Positions 53,131 through 62,336 of a DNA stretch of 64,000 nucleotides are shown here, one piece after another. Numbering within the stretch: the first letter of the stretch is position 1; each line of letters opens with the position of its first letter. The notes beneath the pieces are model-generated. The model did not search any database. It was not told where the DNA came from and saw nothing but the letters and a program-made list of their open reading frames with translations. Origin of the DNA: AP-15 sp963703665. GTDB lineage: Bacteria > Pseudomonadota > Alphaproteobacteria > ATCC43930 > CGMCC-115725. A program made the translations under genes and the position numbers. The DNA lies in assembly GCA_963703665.1 (NCBI GenBank), contig CAVPFB010000003.1, positions 835,118 through 899,117 on the forward strand. Direction: 5' to 3'.

Positions 53131-53733
53131 CTAGGGACGCGGCGCCGCGGCGTCGGCCTCGGGCGGTGCGGTGCGGCGGGCCACCTCGCTCATAAAGGCG
53201 TCGGGCGCCCCGCTCAGCAGCAGCGGCACGGTCTCGGCCACCGCGTCGATCAGCGGCGCGACCCATTCGGTCATCTCGTCCGCGGGGAAGTTCTGCAGCA
53301 CGTAGGGCTGCACCAGCTCCTTGACGCCCGGATGCCCGACCCCGATCCGCACCCGCCAAAAATCGGGCCCGATCAGCGCGTCGATCGAGCGTAGCCCGTT
53401 GTGCCCGGCGGCGCCGCCGCCGCGCTTGACCCGCAGCTTGCCCGGCCGCAGGTCGATTTCGTCATGGATCACGACGATGTCCGCCGGCGCGATCTTGTAA
53501 AAGCTCATCGCGGCCAGCACCGCCTCGCCCGAATCGTTCATAAAGGTCTGCGGCTTGAGCAGCAGCCGGCGCTCGCCGCCGATGATGCCTTCGGCAAGCT
53601 CACCCTTGAAGCGGGTGCGGAAGGCCGCGAACCCGTATCGACGGGCGATCGCATCGGCAGCCATAAAGCCGACATTATGACGGTTCCGCGCGTAGCGGGC
53701 GCCAGGATTGCCGAGACCGACGACAAGACGCAT
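53131..53733 (-). CDS. pth: Peptidyl-tRNA hydrolase
   Basis: A 200-residue enzyme recycling peptidyl-tRNA. VVGLGNPGARYARNRHNVGFMAAD with catalytic His19 at the start, KPQTFMNDSGEAV, VVIHDEIDLRPGKLRVKRGGGAAGHNGLRSI are the Pth signatures. A C-terminal extension of about 20 residues (TAPPEADAAAPRP) is not conserved. Start at 53733 by homology. In the order rplY-pth-ychF on one strand, the standard arrangement. Confidence 0.95.
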   Translation of the reverse strand: MRLVVGLGNPGARYARNRHNVGFMAADAIARRYGFAAFRTRFKGELAEGIIGGERRLLLKPQTFMNDSGEAVLAAMSFYKIAPADIVVIHDEIDLRPGKLRVKRGGGAAGHNGLRSIDALIGPDFWRVRIGVGHPGVKELVQPYVLQNFPADEMTEWVAPLIDAVAETVPLLLSGAPDAFMSEVARRTAPPEADAAAPRP

Positions 53734-53774
53734 GATCGCAGCACCGGCAATGCCATGACCTGTCGGCGCCGGCC

Positions 53775-54410
53775 TCAGGGCGCCGCCGGGGGCTCGGCAG
53801 CGGCCGGAGGCGCGGTCGCCGCGGTGGCCGCCTCCTCGCGCACCGCCGACGAAGGCGCCACGCTGGCGATCGTGAAATCGCGATCGGTGATCGTCGGGCG
53901 GCATCCCTCCGGCAGAGCGACCGCGCTGATATGGACGCTGTCGCCGATGTCGAGCCCGTCGAGGTTGACGGTCAGGTGGTCCGGGATGTTTTCCACCGGG
54001 CAGATCAGGTCGATGCCGTGGCGCACGATGTTGAGAATGCCGCCGCGGCGGATGCCGACCGACAGCTCTTGGTTGATGAAGACAACGGGCACGGTCACGG
54101 TCACCCGGCTGGTCGCCGCGACCCGCATGAAATCGACATGCAACGGCGCGTCGGTCGCCGGATGGTACTGCACCTCGCGTGGCAGAGTGCGCTGCACGAC
54201 GCCATCGACCGAGAGATCGACCAGGGTGGCGAGAAAGCCGCGCTTGGCGAGCGCACGCGCCAATTCGCGCGGCTCGAGGCTGATCGGCGTCGGGTCACTT
54301 CCGCCGCCATAGACGATGCCGGGAATGCGCCCTGCGCGCCGGGTGGCGCGGGCGGCGCCCTTGCCGGCGCGGGGGCGCGGTTCGGCGCTGAGGGTGGTGA
54401 TCTCGGGCAT
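53775..54410 (-). CDS. rplY: 50S ribosomal protein L25/general stress protein Ctc
   Basis: A 211-residue protein of the long TL5/CTC type that binds 5S rRNA. The N-terminal L25 domain has GKGAARATRRAGRIPGIVYGGG, and the C-terminal TL5 domain has FINQELSVGIRRGGILNIVRHGIDLICPV and DIGDSVHISAVALPEG. The start at 54410 is preceded by GAGGAG. A short Ala/Pro-rich tail (AATAATAPPAAAEPPAAP) is present. First gene of rplY-pth-ychF. Confidence 0.94.
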   Translation of the reverse strand: MPEITTLSAEPRPRAGKGAARATRRAGRIPGIVYGGGSDPTPISLEPRELARALAKRGFLATLVDLSVDGVVQRTLPREVQYHPATDAPLHVDFMRVAATSRVTVTVPVVFINQELSVGIRRGGILNIVRHGIDLICPVENIPDHLTVNLDGLDIGDSVHISAVALPEGCRPTITDRDFTIASVAPSSAVREEAATAATAPPAAAEPPAAP

Positions 54411-54561
54411 CGACTGTCGCTCCTCTTTGCAGGATGGCACCAAGCCGACAACGGGTCGGGCCAACATCGGCATGGGCCGGGCCAACATAAATTTGGGTTC
54501 GGCCGCCCTGGCGCAAGCTCACCGCGACGCAATGCGCGGAGCTTGCGGCGGATCGGCACGG

Positions 54562-55495
54562 CTAATCGAACAGGCTCGAGACCGAGCGCTCCTCGCTGAT
54601 CCGGCGGATCGCCTCGGCGATCAGCGGTGCGATCGACACCTGGCGGATGTTGTTTGCCCGCTGCACCGCCTCGGTGGCGACGATGCTGTCGGTCATCACC
54701 AGCATCTCGATCGGCGAGGCGGTTATCCGCGCCACCGCACCGCCCGACAGCACCCCGTGCGTCACATAGCCATAGACCGCCAACGCGCCGGCATCGATCA
54801 ATCCCGATGCGGCATTGCACAGAGTCCCGGCGGTGTCGACGATGTCGTCGATCAGAATGCAGCTGCGTCCGCCGACATCGCCGATGATATTCATGACCTC
54901 GGAAACGCCGGCCCGTTCGCGGCGCTTGTCGACGATCGCGAGGTCGGTGTCGAGCCGGCGGGCGATGTGCCGGGCCCGATAGACCCCGCCGACATCGGGC
55001 GAGACGATCACCACGTCGCGGCGCCCATGATGGTCGAAAATGTCCTTCACCAGCACCGGTGCGGCCATCAGGTTGTCGGTCGGGATGTCGAAGAACCCCT
55101 GGATCTGGCCTGCATGCAGGTCGAGGGTCAAGACCCGGTCGGCGCCGGCCGCGGTGATCATGTTGGCGACGAGCTTAGCCGAAATCGGGGTGCGCGGGCC
55201 GGATTTTCGGTCCTGCCGGGCGTAGCCGTAATAGGGGATCACCGCGGTCACCCTCCTCGCCGAGCTGCGCTTTAGGGTGTCCAGGCTGACCAGGAGCTCC
55301 ATCAGATTGTCGTTGGCCGGATACGAGGTCGACTGGATCACGAAGACATCCTCGCCGCGGACGTTTTCGTGGATCTCGACGAACACCTCCATGTCCGAAA
55401 AGCGGCGCACGCTCGCCTTGGTCAGCGGCAACGACGAGATAGGCCGCGATCGCCTCGGCGAGTGGCCGGTTGCTGTTGCAGGCGAGGATCTTCAT
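54562..55495 (-). CDS. prs: Ribose-phosphate pyrophosphokinase, frameshifted near 55438
   Basis: PRPP synthase, about 310 residues when repaired. It begins MKILACNSNRPLAEAIAAYL at 55495, then loses frame; after inserting one base near 55438 the frame continues LPLTKASVRRFSDMEVFVEIHENVRGEDVFVIQS. The diagnostic ITAAGADRVLTLDLHAGQIQGFF, VSPDVGGVYRARHIA, SCILIDDIVDTAGTLCNAA (PRPP loop) and TSIAP-like VSIAPLIAEAIRRI follow. prs is essential in nearly all bacteria, so a sequencing deletion is far more likely than a pseudogene. Confidence 0.92.
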
Positions 55496-55672
55496 CGGGA
55501 GGCAACCACCCTCGCCAACGGGCCGAGCCCCGCGGCTTCACACAACTGACATTTTACACGCGCCAGCCGAGGTTGACAATCTCAGGGGCTGGGCTGGGCT
55601 GGCGGCAACGCCTCGGTTCGAGCTTCAGCTATGGGTAGGGAGCCGAAATTCGGACGGAGACTCCCCCTCGGC

Positions 55673-56601
55673 CTAGGACGAGCCGCCGGGCGGTGGGGCG
55701 GCGCGGTCGACGAGCGCCATGATGCCGCTCTGGGCCGCAACTGCGACCGTGTAGGCGACGTCGCCCCAGGGCCCGTCGAGGAGGCCGGCCGGGACGTCGT
55801 TTTCCTGCGCCACCGTGCCGATCTCGGCGCCGTCCGCACGGCGCAAATGCCAGACGATCTTGACGTGCTGCACGCCGGCCTTCGGCTTGGCGACGCTGAC
55901 ATCGGCATAAAGGAGAAGCTCGGCCCTGGCCTGGGCACCGGAGACGATCGCCACATCCTGGTGCTGCAGCAGCGTGGCCATGGCGCGGACCAGCGCCGGT
56001 CCGCCATCGCCTGGCGCGCCGTCGACGCCGCGGATCAACAGCCGGATTTGGCCGCCGGAAGCGGTCCCGGCGGTCCCGGCGGTCTGGCGGTCCCGGCGGT
56101 CTCGGCCGGGGCCTTGCCCCGCAGCATCGCAGCGATCTGGTCGGCGCCGGCGGCGGCCAGACGCGCTACCGCGTCCCGGCTGCCCTGCTGCCAATCCTGC
56201 GCCCCCGCCTCGATCCGTTCGGCGCGCTCGCCGAGCGATTTCCCGGACGGGTCGCGCAAAACCCACAGCACGACCACCGCCGCCTTGTCGCCGGAAGGCG
56301 GCATGCCCTGAACCCGGCCGTCGAGCTGGTAGCTGGCGATGCTCGCGGTCCGATCGCTGGCAATAATGTCGCGCTTCAGCAGCGCCTGCGCCATCGCCGG
56401 CGCGAGCTTTTCGGCGGTCGCCCGCGGCCCGCCCTTGAGCGGAGCGATCGCGACGCTGGCGTCGTCGCGCAGGGTCAGCATCGGCGAGCCCGGCCGCGGC
56501 ACGTCGTCGGCGAAGGGATGCGGCAGCGGCTGACAGGACGCCAGCAGCAGCGCGGCCGCTGCGCCGGCGCACCAGGAACGCGGGTGCCAGGACGACCTCA
56601 T
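55673..56601 (-). CDS. Hypothetical lipoprotein, frameshifted near 56065-56110
   Basis: A lipoprotein of about 300 residues, not recognised. From 56601 the signal ends in a lipobox LLLASC (Cys near residue 23). The following part (MLTLRDDASVAIAPLKGGPRAT, QALLKRDIIASDRTASIASYQLDG, VVVLWVLRDPSGKS) is continued, after a frame change inside a GGTCCCGGC-type repeat tract, by QIRLLIRGVDGAPGDGGPALVRAM, ARAELLLYADVSVAK, KIVWHLRRADGAEIGTVAQENDVP. The repeating strand pattern suggests two copies of a similar domain. Replication slippage in the repeat could be biological or an error. Confidence 0.6.
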
Positions 56602-56703
56602 CGCATCGGCAGCAGACAGAGGCGACGGGCCAGGATCAGATCGGCATGAGCGAACCCGGTCATCGAGCTCGTGGCGCGGTCAGCCGTCGAGCGCGCGGCT
56701 CGA

Positions 56704-57471
56704 TCAGCCGGCGGGCACGATGGCGGAGAGCCCGCGGCCATAGGCCGCTTCGCCGCGCAGGCAGGACCGGCGATAGCTGAAGAACCGTTTCTCCGCCGTG
56801 ACGGTATCGAGAGCCGCGCATTGCACCTGCGGAACTCCGGCGGCGCGCAGGCGGTGCTCCACATAGAGGGCGAGATCGAACATGAAATGGCCGGGGCGTT
56901 GGGCCGGGGCAAAAAAGGCTTGCGCTGCGGGGTTTTCGGCGAGGAACGGCCGGGGAAATTCGGGGCCCACTTCGTAGGATGCGGGGCCGATGCAGGGGCC
57001 GATCCCGGCCCGGATGCGGCGGCGTTCGGCACCGATCGCTTCCATATGCGCGACGACCGCTTCGATGACCCCGCCCAGCGCCCCGCGCCAGCCGGCATGC
57101 GCGGCGCCGACGACCCGGGCGACCGGATCGTGGAGCAGCACCGGGGCGCAGTCGGCGGTCAGCACCCCCAAGGCCAAGCCGGGGACCCGGCTGACCATGC
57201 CGTCGGCGGCGGGGGCCTCATCGCCGCGCCACGGCTCCTCGACGGTGACGACAGCGGCGCTGTGGATCTGCCGGCAGGTCAGCAGCCGATCGGCGGTGAG
57301 ACCGAGCCGGTCCATCGCAATCGCGCGATTGCGGCGGACCCGTTCCGGCATGTCGCCCGAACCGAACCCGCAATTCAACGAGCGGAAGAGCCCGTCGCTG
57401 ACCCCGCCGCGGCGGGTGAAAAACCCGTGCCGGATCCGGCCATTCGCGTCGAGCCCGTCGAGAGAGATCAT
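56704..57471 (-). CDS. pgeF: Peptidoglycan editing factor (YfiH/laccase-domain family)
   Basis: A 255-residue PgeF protein, which removes wrong L-Ser muramyl precursors in peptidoglycan synthesis (older names: polyphenol oxidase or YfiH). Signature: RHGFFTRRGGVSDGLF, CRQIHSAAVV, LTADCAPVLLHD, AAHAGWRGALGGV (metal-binding His and Cys) and RAGIGPCIGPASYEVG. It overlaps the end of the midA gene by four bases (ATGA), third in the lgt-midA-pgeF order. Confidence 0.92.
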   Translation of the reverse strand: MISLDGLDANGRIRHGFFTRRGGVSDGLFRSLNCGFGSGDMPERVRRNRAIAMDRLGLTADRLLTCRQIHSAAVVTVEEPWRGDEAPAADGMVSRVPGLALGVLTADCAPVLLHDPVARVVGAAHAGWRGALGGVIEAVVAHMEAIGAERRRIRAGIGPCIGPASYEVGPEFPRPFLAENPAAQAFFAPAQRPGHFMFDLALYVEHRLRAAGVPQVQCAALDTVTAEKRFFSYRRSCLRGEAAYGRGLSAIVPAG

Positions 57472-58574
57472 CGCTCCGTTTCCGGCAAGTCGAAACCCGG
57501 CGGCGCCGGCAGACCCGGTGAGGCCAGCGCCATGACCTTGAACAAATTACCCATCTGCTCCGGGTCGAGCAAACGCGCGACGCCGCTCTCCAGGCGCGAG
57601 CGCTCGGCCGGGGTCGCCCGTGCGGTCAAGACAGCCAGCCGCGCCGACACCCCGAGAGCCTGCAGGAAATGGCGCTGCGGCACCGGCCCCCAGGCCTCGG
57701 CCCCGGCCGCTCGGGCGGCCTCGGCGAAAGCCGCGAAATCGACATCGGCGCTGAGGTCGGCGGCTCCCGGCGATTCCAGCACGTCGACCGGCCGATGATG
57801 GCGCAGGCCGCGCAGGCTCGGCCCGGTCGCGCCTCGGAAATACCCGTAATCGATGAACAATGCCGCGCCGGGCGAGCGCTTCAGCCGCCTACCAAGGGCC
57901 GCGGCCAGCGCCAGCGCCGCCGGGCAGATTTCGAACACCGCACCCGGCGAGGCGGTGTGGCGCAGCGGCTCGGGGACGACGAAGCCGACGATCGGGTTCT
58001 CGGCGGTGTCGGCAAACGCCAGCCGCCGATCTGGACCGAGCGCCACCATTCGCTCCGACCAGTATCGCGCCCCCCGCACCAGCTGGCGGATCGGCAGCGC
58101 GTCGAGGAATTCGTTGGCGATCAGGATCAGCGGACCCTCGGGCAAGTCTTCGGCGCGGGTCAGCCACACCGGGTCGGCCGGTTCGAGGCGGTGCCGCTGC
58201 TCGGCCCGCAACCCCGCGCTGGCCTCGACCAGATGAAGCCGCAGCGAGCGGCGAAACTCCGGCATCGCCGAGGCGGCGCGCAGCAGGTCGGCGGCGAGCG
58301 CGCCGCTGCCGGGCCCCAACTCGGCCAGCACCACCGGGTCCGGCCGGCCGATCCGCTCCCAGATCAGCGCGCACCACACCCCGACCAGCTCGCCGAAGAC
58401 CTGGCTGATCTCGGGTGCGGTCACGAAATCGCCGGCGGCGCCGATCGGGCGACGAAGGGCGTAATAGCCCAGCACCGGATCGTGCAGGGCCATCGCCATG
58501 TAGGCGGCGAGCGAGAGCGGCCCCTCGGCGCGAATGCGACGGGCGATCTTGTCGGCGAGCGCGCCTCGGGTCAC
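57468..58574 (-). CDS. MidA/NDUFAF7-family SAM-dependent methyltransferase (DUF185)
   Basis: A 368-residue class I methyltransferase. GPLSLAAYMAMALHDPVLGYYALRRP at the start, ELGPGSGALAADLLRA (SAM motif I), LHLVEASAGLRAEQ, FLDALPIRQLV and DYGYFRGATGPSLRGLRHH are the DUF185 pattern. In mitochondria the homologue methylates an Arg of complex I subunit NDUFS2; bacterial targets are less clear. GTG start at 58574 overlaps the lgt stop (GTGA), so translation is coupled. Middle gene of lgt-midA-pgeF. Confidence 0.9.
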   Translation of the reverse strand: MTRGALADKIARRIRAEGPLSLAAYMAMALHDPVLGYYALRRPIGAAGDFVTAPEISQVFGELVGVWCALIWERIGRPDPVVLAELGPGSGALAADLLRAASAMPEFRRSLRLHLVEASAGLRAEQRHRLEPADPVWLTRAEDLPEGPLILIANEFLDALPIRQLVRGARYWSERMVALGPDRRLAFADTAENPIVGFVVPEPLRHTASPGAVFEICPAALALAAALGRRLKRSPGAALFIDYGYFRGATGPSLRGLRHHRPVDVLESPGAADLSADVDFAAFAEAARAAGAEAWGPVPQRHFLQALGVSARLAVLTARATPAERSRLESGVARLLDPEQMGNLFKVMALASPGLPAPPGFDLPETER

Positions 58575-59383
58575 GGCTGCGCGGGCAAGGGCCGCGACCG
58601 CCGGGCCCATAGGATCACGGCGATGCCGGCCGACAGCACCGGGATCGACAGCAGCTGCCCCTCGGTCGTGCCAAAGATCAGATATCCGATCTGCGGGTCG
58701 GGCTGGCGAAAACACTCGCCGATGATCCGGGCAACGGCATAGCCGACGAAAAACAGCCCGGTGACGGTCCCCGGCCGGCGCCGGGCCCCGAGCCGCTCGG
58801 CGGCGAGCAGCACGACAAACAGCACGATCCCTTCGAGCGATGCCTCGATCAGCTGGCTCGGATAACGCGGCACCGGCCCGCCATTGGGAAAGATCATCGC
58901 CCACGGCACATCGGCCGGCCGCCCGTACAGCTCGCCATTGATGAAATTGGCGATGCGGCCAAAGAACAGGCCGATCGGAACCGCCTCGACGATGATGTCG
59001 GAAAAGGCGAAGACGCCGGTCCGGCGGCGGCGGGCGAACAGGATGATGGCGATGGTCACGCCGATGGCGCCACCGTGAAACGACATCCCGCCGTGCCAGA
59101 CTTGGAACGCCTGCAGCGGGTGGGCGAAGTAGTAGCCCGCATTGTAGAACAGGACATAGCCGATGCGTCCGCCCAAGACGACGCCGAGCGTCGCCCAGAC
59201 GAGAAAATCGTCGATGTCCTGGCGGCCGACGAGGTGAGGCGGGCGAGAGGCGAGATAGAGGCAATAGCGCCACCCGATCACCAGGGCGGCAATATAGGCC
59301 AGCGCGTACCAGCGTATCGCGAACGGGCCGAGCGAGACGGCGACGGGATCGATCGCGGGAAACGGGATTACCAGAAGCGGCAT
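58571..59383 (-). CDS. lgt: Prolipoprotein diacylglyceryl transferase
   Basis: A 270-residue integral-membrane enzyme with about seven helices that adds diacylglycerol to lipobox Cys. Motifs: IRWYALAYIAALVIGW, LGGRIGYVLFYN, WHGGMSFHGGAIG, GRIANFINGELYGRP (signature region with catalytic Arg and Asn), and YPSQLIEASLEGIVLF. First gene of a coupled three-gene operon with midA and pgeF. Confidence 0.96.
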   Translation of the reverse strand: MPLLVIPFPAIDPVAVSLGPFAIRWYALAYIAALVIGWRYCLYLASRPPHLVGRQDIDDFLVWATLGVVLGGRIGYVLFYNAGYYFAHPLQAFQVWHGGMSFHGGAIGVTIAIILFARRRRTGVFAFSDIIVEAVPIGLFFGRIANFINGELYGRPADVPWAMIFPNGGPVPRYPSQLIEASLEGIVLFVVLLAAERLGARRRPGTVTGLFFVGYAVARIIGECFRQPDPQIGYLIFGTTEGQLLSIPVLSAGIAVILWARRSRPLPAQP

Positions 59384-59544
59384 TGGCCAATAATCGCTGG
59401 CGGCCCGACAATCGTCGGCGGCCCAATCATCACTGAGGGGGCGAGCGCAAACCGCCGTTCAGCTGCCTCGTTATAGGGGCGCCGCAACCGATCGCCAAGA
59501 ATTCCGGCGGCGGCGTTATGCCGCTGGGCCGACCAAACCGTCGC

Positions 59545-59865
59545 TCACCTCTCGGTGAACAGCACGATCGTGCCGGTGGCTTCGCGCGCCGGAACCACGA
59601 GATCGCCATCGGACATGCGAATGAAATCGATCGACGCACGGGTCAGATGGTCGACCGCCGGTTCCAGCCGCTCGACGCCGAGCTCGAGTGCGGCGATCCC
59701 CGGCAGTGGAAATTCGCGGTCGAGCGCAAGGCCGGGATGCATCGTCTGAAAATCATCGGGCGTGCCGAACACGATCCGCTGCCGCCCGACATGGACCGCC
59801 GCGACGGCGTCGGTCGTCGTCACCCGCACGATCCCGAGCAGCCGGTCGTAAGCCGGGAGCAGCGA
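59545..59865 (-). pseudogene. VOC/glyoxalase-like gene, 5' part missing at the sequence junction
   Basis: Coding similarity runs from about 59865 (LLPAYDRLLGIVRVTTTDAV) to the stop at 59545 and shows the C-terminal half of a VOC-type protein (HVGRQRIVFGTPDDFQ, GIAALELGVERLEPAVDHL, GDLVVPAREATGTIVLF). The frame has a stop (TGA, 59866-59868 on the minus strand) just upstream. The N-terminal half is replaced by unrelated actinobacterial-type sequence, so this is a gene cut by the junction. Confidence 0.6.
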
Positions 59866-59880
59866 TCAGGCTGCTGGCGC
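59850..59880. other. Abrupt join between alphaproteobacterial and actinobacterial-type sequence
   Basis: On the left, the VOC-like gene stops being recognisable upstream of about 59865. On the right, the C-terminal region of a STAND protein ends in the same interval. Both genes are on the minus strand and both are truncated at the same place. I see no tRNA gene, attachment-site duplication or insertion sequence at the join. Confidence 0.65.
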
Positions 59881-62336
59881 GCTCCGCTAGCGGTTCGTCC
59901 CCGCTGTAGCGGGCGACCCAGGATGCCGCCTCGCGGACCTGCAGCCTAACCACGGGCTCACGCGTCTCTAGGGCTACCGTTGCGAGTGCGTCTAGCGTCG
60001 CCGTGTCCTCGTCGTGCCATTGCCTGACGTGTTCCTCAGCTACTTTGTTGTCGAAGTAGCCGTGTGGCTCCGCGAGGGCGGACTCAAGGAGCCTGACCCC
60101 CGCGACAGCCCTGCGGACGTCCGTGTCCTTGCCGTACTCCGTCGCGAGGGCGCGGACACCGGCGCGCACATCCGACACCGCGGCCGGTGGCACCAAGTAA
60201 GGGATAAGAGTGAGCGCATCGCCGCCGGGATGCCGCCGCGTTCGCATCCCCTCCTTCGCCACCAGGGGTTCGAGGACGGCCAGCGGGGTGACGCTGTCAC
60301 CATCGGCGCCCGGTCTTCTCAGCCAGCGCGCCGCGGCCTCAAGGAGAGCCCGTTGCCGTTCGCTATAGCCCGGACGGTCGAACTCCGCGAAGTCGGCCAG
60401 GACCCGCAGCGGATGGTCGGGATGCCGGTTCACCGGCCTGTGATCGTTACAGGCGAGGGCCCACAGCAGGTCGAGGGCCTTACCCTGGGCGGCAGCCCCC
60501 GTTGTCGCACAGATACTCAATATCGGCGCCAGCCCTGCCCGTACATCATCGTCAGTGACGTGATAACCAGGCGAGCGCTCCACCGCGACAGCCGGTTCGC
60601 TCATCAGCACCTCGACCAACTCGACCACGCGCGCCGACTGTGGCCCGGCCAGGTCGCGCAACAACGACAAACCACCCTGACGGCCTGCGGCATCAGCCGC
60701 GATCACCTCACGCTCGATATCTGCCCAGATCCTGTTGAACAGGTCAGGACCCACCCCTGTGCTGCGAACACGCCAGTCCAACTCGGCGAGATTGCGTACA
60801 AGCACGCCAGTAGCCTGATTGCCGAACGCCGCCCAGAGCTGATCCACATACCCGCTGTCGCGTCCCAGGCGGACAGCTGCCCGGAAAAGCGAGTCGTCGG
60901 CCAGAATGTCAGGGACCACCCTGATGATGCTCAGGTGCGCCTATGAGGACGCCGTGATCGATGAGCGCCTGGACGCGTCCCAGGAAGATAGCCCGGGTCA
61001 CACCGAGGAAATCGCCCATTACATCGAGCAGAGCACCATCCTCCAGGCTGACAGGTGCAAGAGCGCCGAACAAAGCCAGGATCTCGCCCGCCTGTTCACT
61101 CGCGAGGCCAGGTATGCCGGTGCGCATCACGTCGCCGAACCGGTCCAGGATCTGCTGCCGGAAGTCGGCATTGAGAGACAAAGCCGTGGTCTTCAGGGTG
61201 CCGGACGCGACCATCGACACCGCGACGACCGGCACAAGTGGGCAGTCGCATGCTGCGTCAGCGAGGACATCGACGAATTCCTCACGCAGTGCCAGCCCAG
61301 ATGCAGCGGCGAGCTTGACCACAAGATCTCGCGCCACGTCAAGTTCCAGGGGGTTCAACTCGGTGTAAAGAATTTCAGTGCTGTCGAACCCAGCCTGCAG
61401 GGCCGCCTCGCGGACAGCCCCCGCTGCGGACGGCCGACAGGTCGCGAGAAGCTGAGCACCAGCCGCATGGCGGACGTAGCCGAGAACAGCCTCCAGGCCC
61501 GGCAGATCGCGTTGTGCATCTTCCATCAGTACGACCACCGGAAGACCGCGCAGCTCACGGATAGCGCCGGCGTGCAGGCTCTGTGTGCCGTTGCGGACCA
61601 CGACAGGCCGCTGCGGCTGCATTCCGATAACTGAACGCAGCACTTCCAGCGCCACCCTGGACTTGCCGCGCCCGCCTGGACCTGTGACGACGATGATCTT
61701 AGGCGCGGCGCCGGGCCTTAGCGCTTCGCTGAGCTGGCCCAGTACGTCGCCCCTCCCGAGCAGATCAGTTCGGTGGTGAAAGATGCGGCCTTGCGTAAGC
61801 AAAGGGCCGAAGTGGTCATCCAGGCCGATGAACGCGTCCGAGTCTGCCGCCGGCAGCACGACGCGCCGCACTGCACCGCCAAAGTGGGCGTCAAGCAGCG
61901 CGCGAGCCTCATGCGTAGGCAGCGAGCGGACCTTGTTCGTAAGATCACGCTGATCCCAGATCTCCCAGCCCGTGTGCTCGCGCATCTCCTTGCGGGCCGG
62001 GGCACTGGCCCTGCGCCCGAAGACGATGACGTGACGGTCCGCCTCGACCTCGGTTTCCCTGACGATCTCCTTTACGGCCGCGGGCCCGAGCGACTCACGG
62101 GCCCGGCACTGCCAGGTCGACGTTGAGCCGTCATCGTATGTGCCGTAGTGGTCGATTCCCTCCTGGTCATCGCCCCGGCGCCCATGCCGATACGACGAGG
62201 TTAGCCGTGGGTTCGCGCCCTGCAGCCTCTGAAGCCGTTCAAGGAGACCGTCGAGGAATGACTCCAACTCGTCCCAGGTCAGCTCAGGCGTAGGCAGCAA
62301 CGGCGGCCCGGCTTCCGGCTCAAGCGCACCCGCCAT
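59866..62336 (-). CDS. STAND-type NTPase with N-terminal nuclease-like domain, frameshifted near 60929 and C-terminally cut
   Basis: From 62336, the first 475 residues hold a restriction-endonuclease-like domain (DDQEGIDHYGTYDDG, TWQCRARES; residues 54-80) with Arg78 in place of the usual catalytic Lys, then an NTPase: P-loop VVTGPGGRGKSRVALEVL (217-234), Walker B VVVLMED (267-272), and the LLATCRPSA sensor-like motif. Frame is lost near 60929. Dropping one base restores IIRVVPDILADDSLFRAAV, and a helical, probably sensor, region continues to about 59870 (LLRDLAGPQSARVVELVEVLM, ALDLLWALACNDHRPVN). The C-terminus is cut at the junction. STAND proteins of this shape act in defence signalling in actinomycetes; that role is inferred. 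Confidence 0.65.

Noticed and set aside
57468..59426. A 652-codon frame suggesting a long fused methyltransferase
   Set aside because: Its first 284 codons are an out-of-frame reading of lgt on the same strand; the methyltransferase starts at the GTG overlapping the lgt stop.
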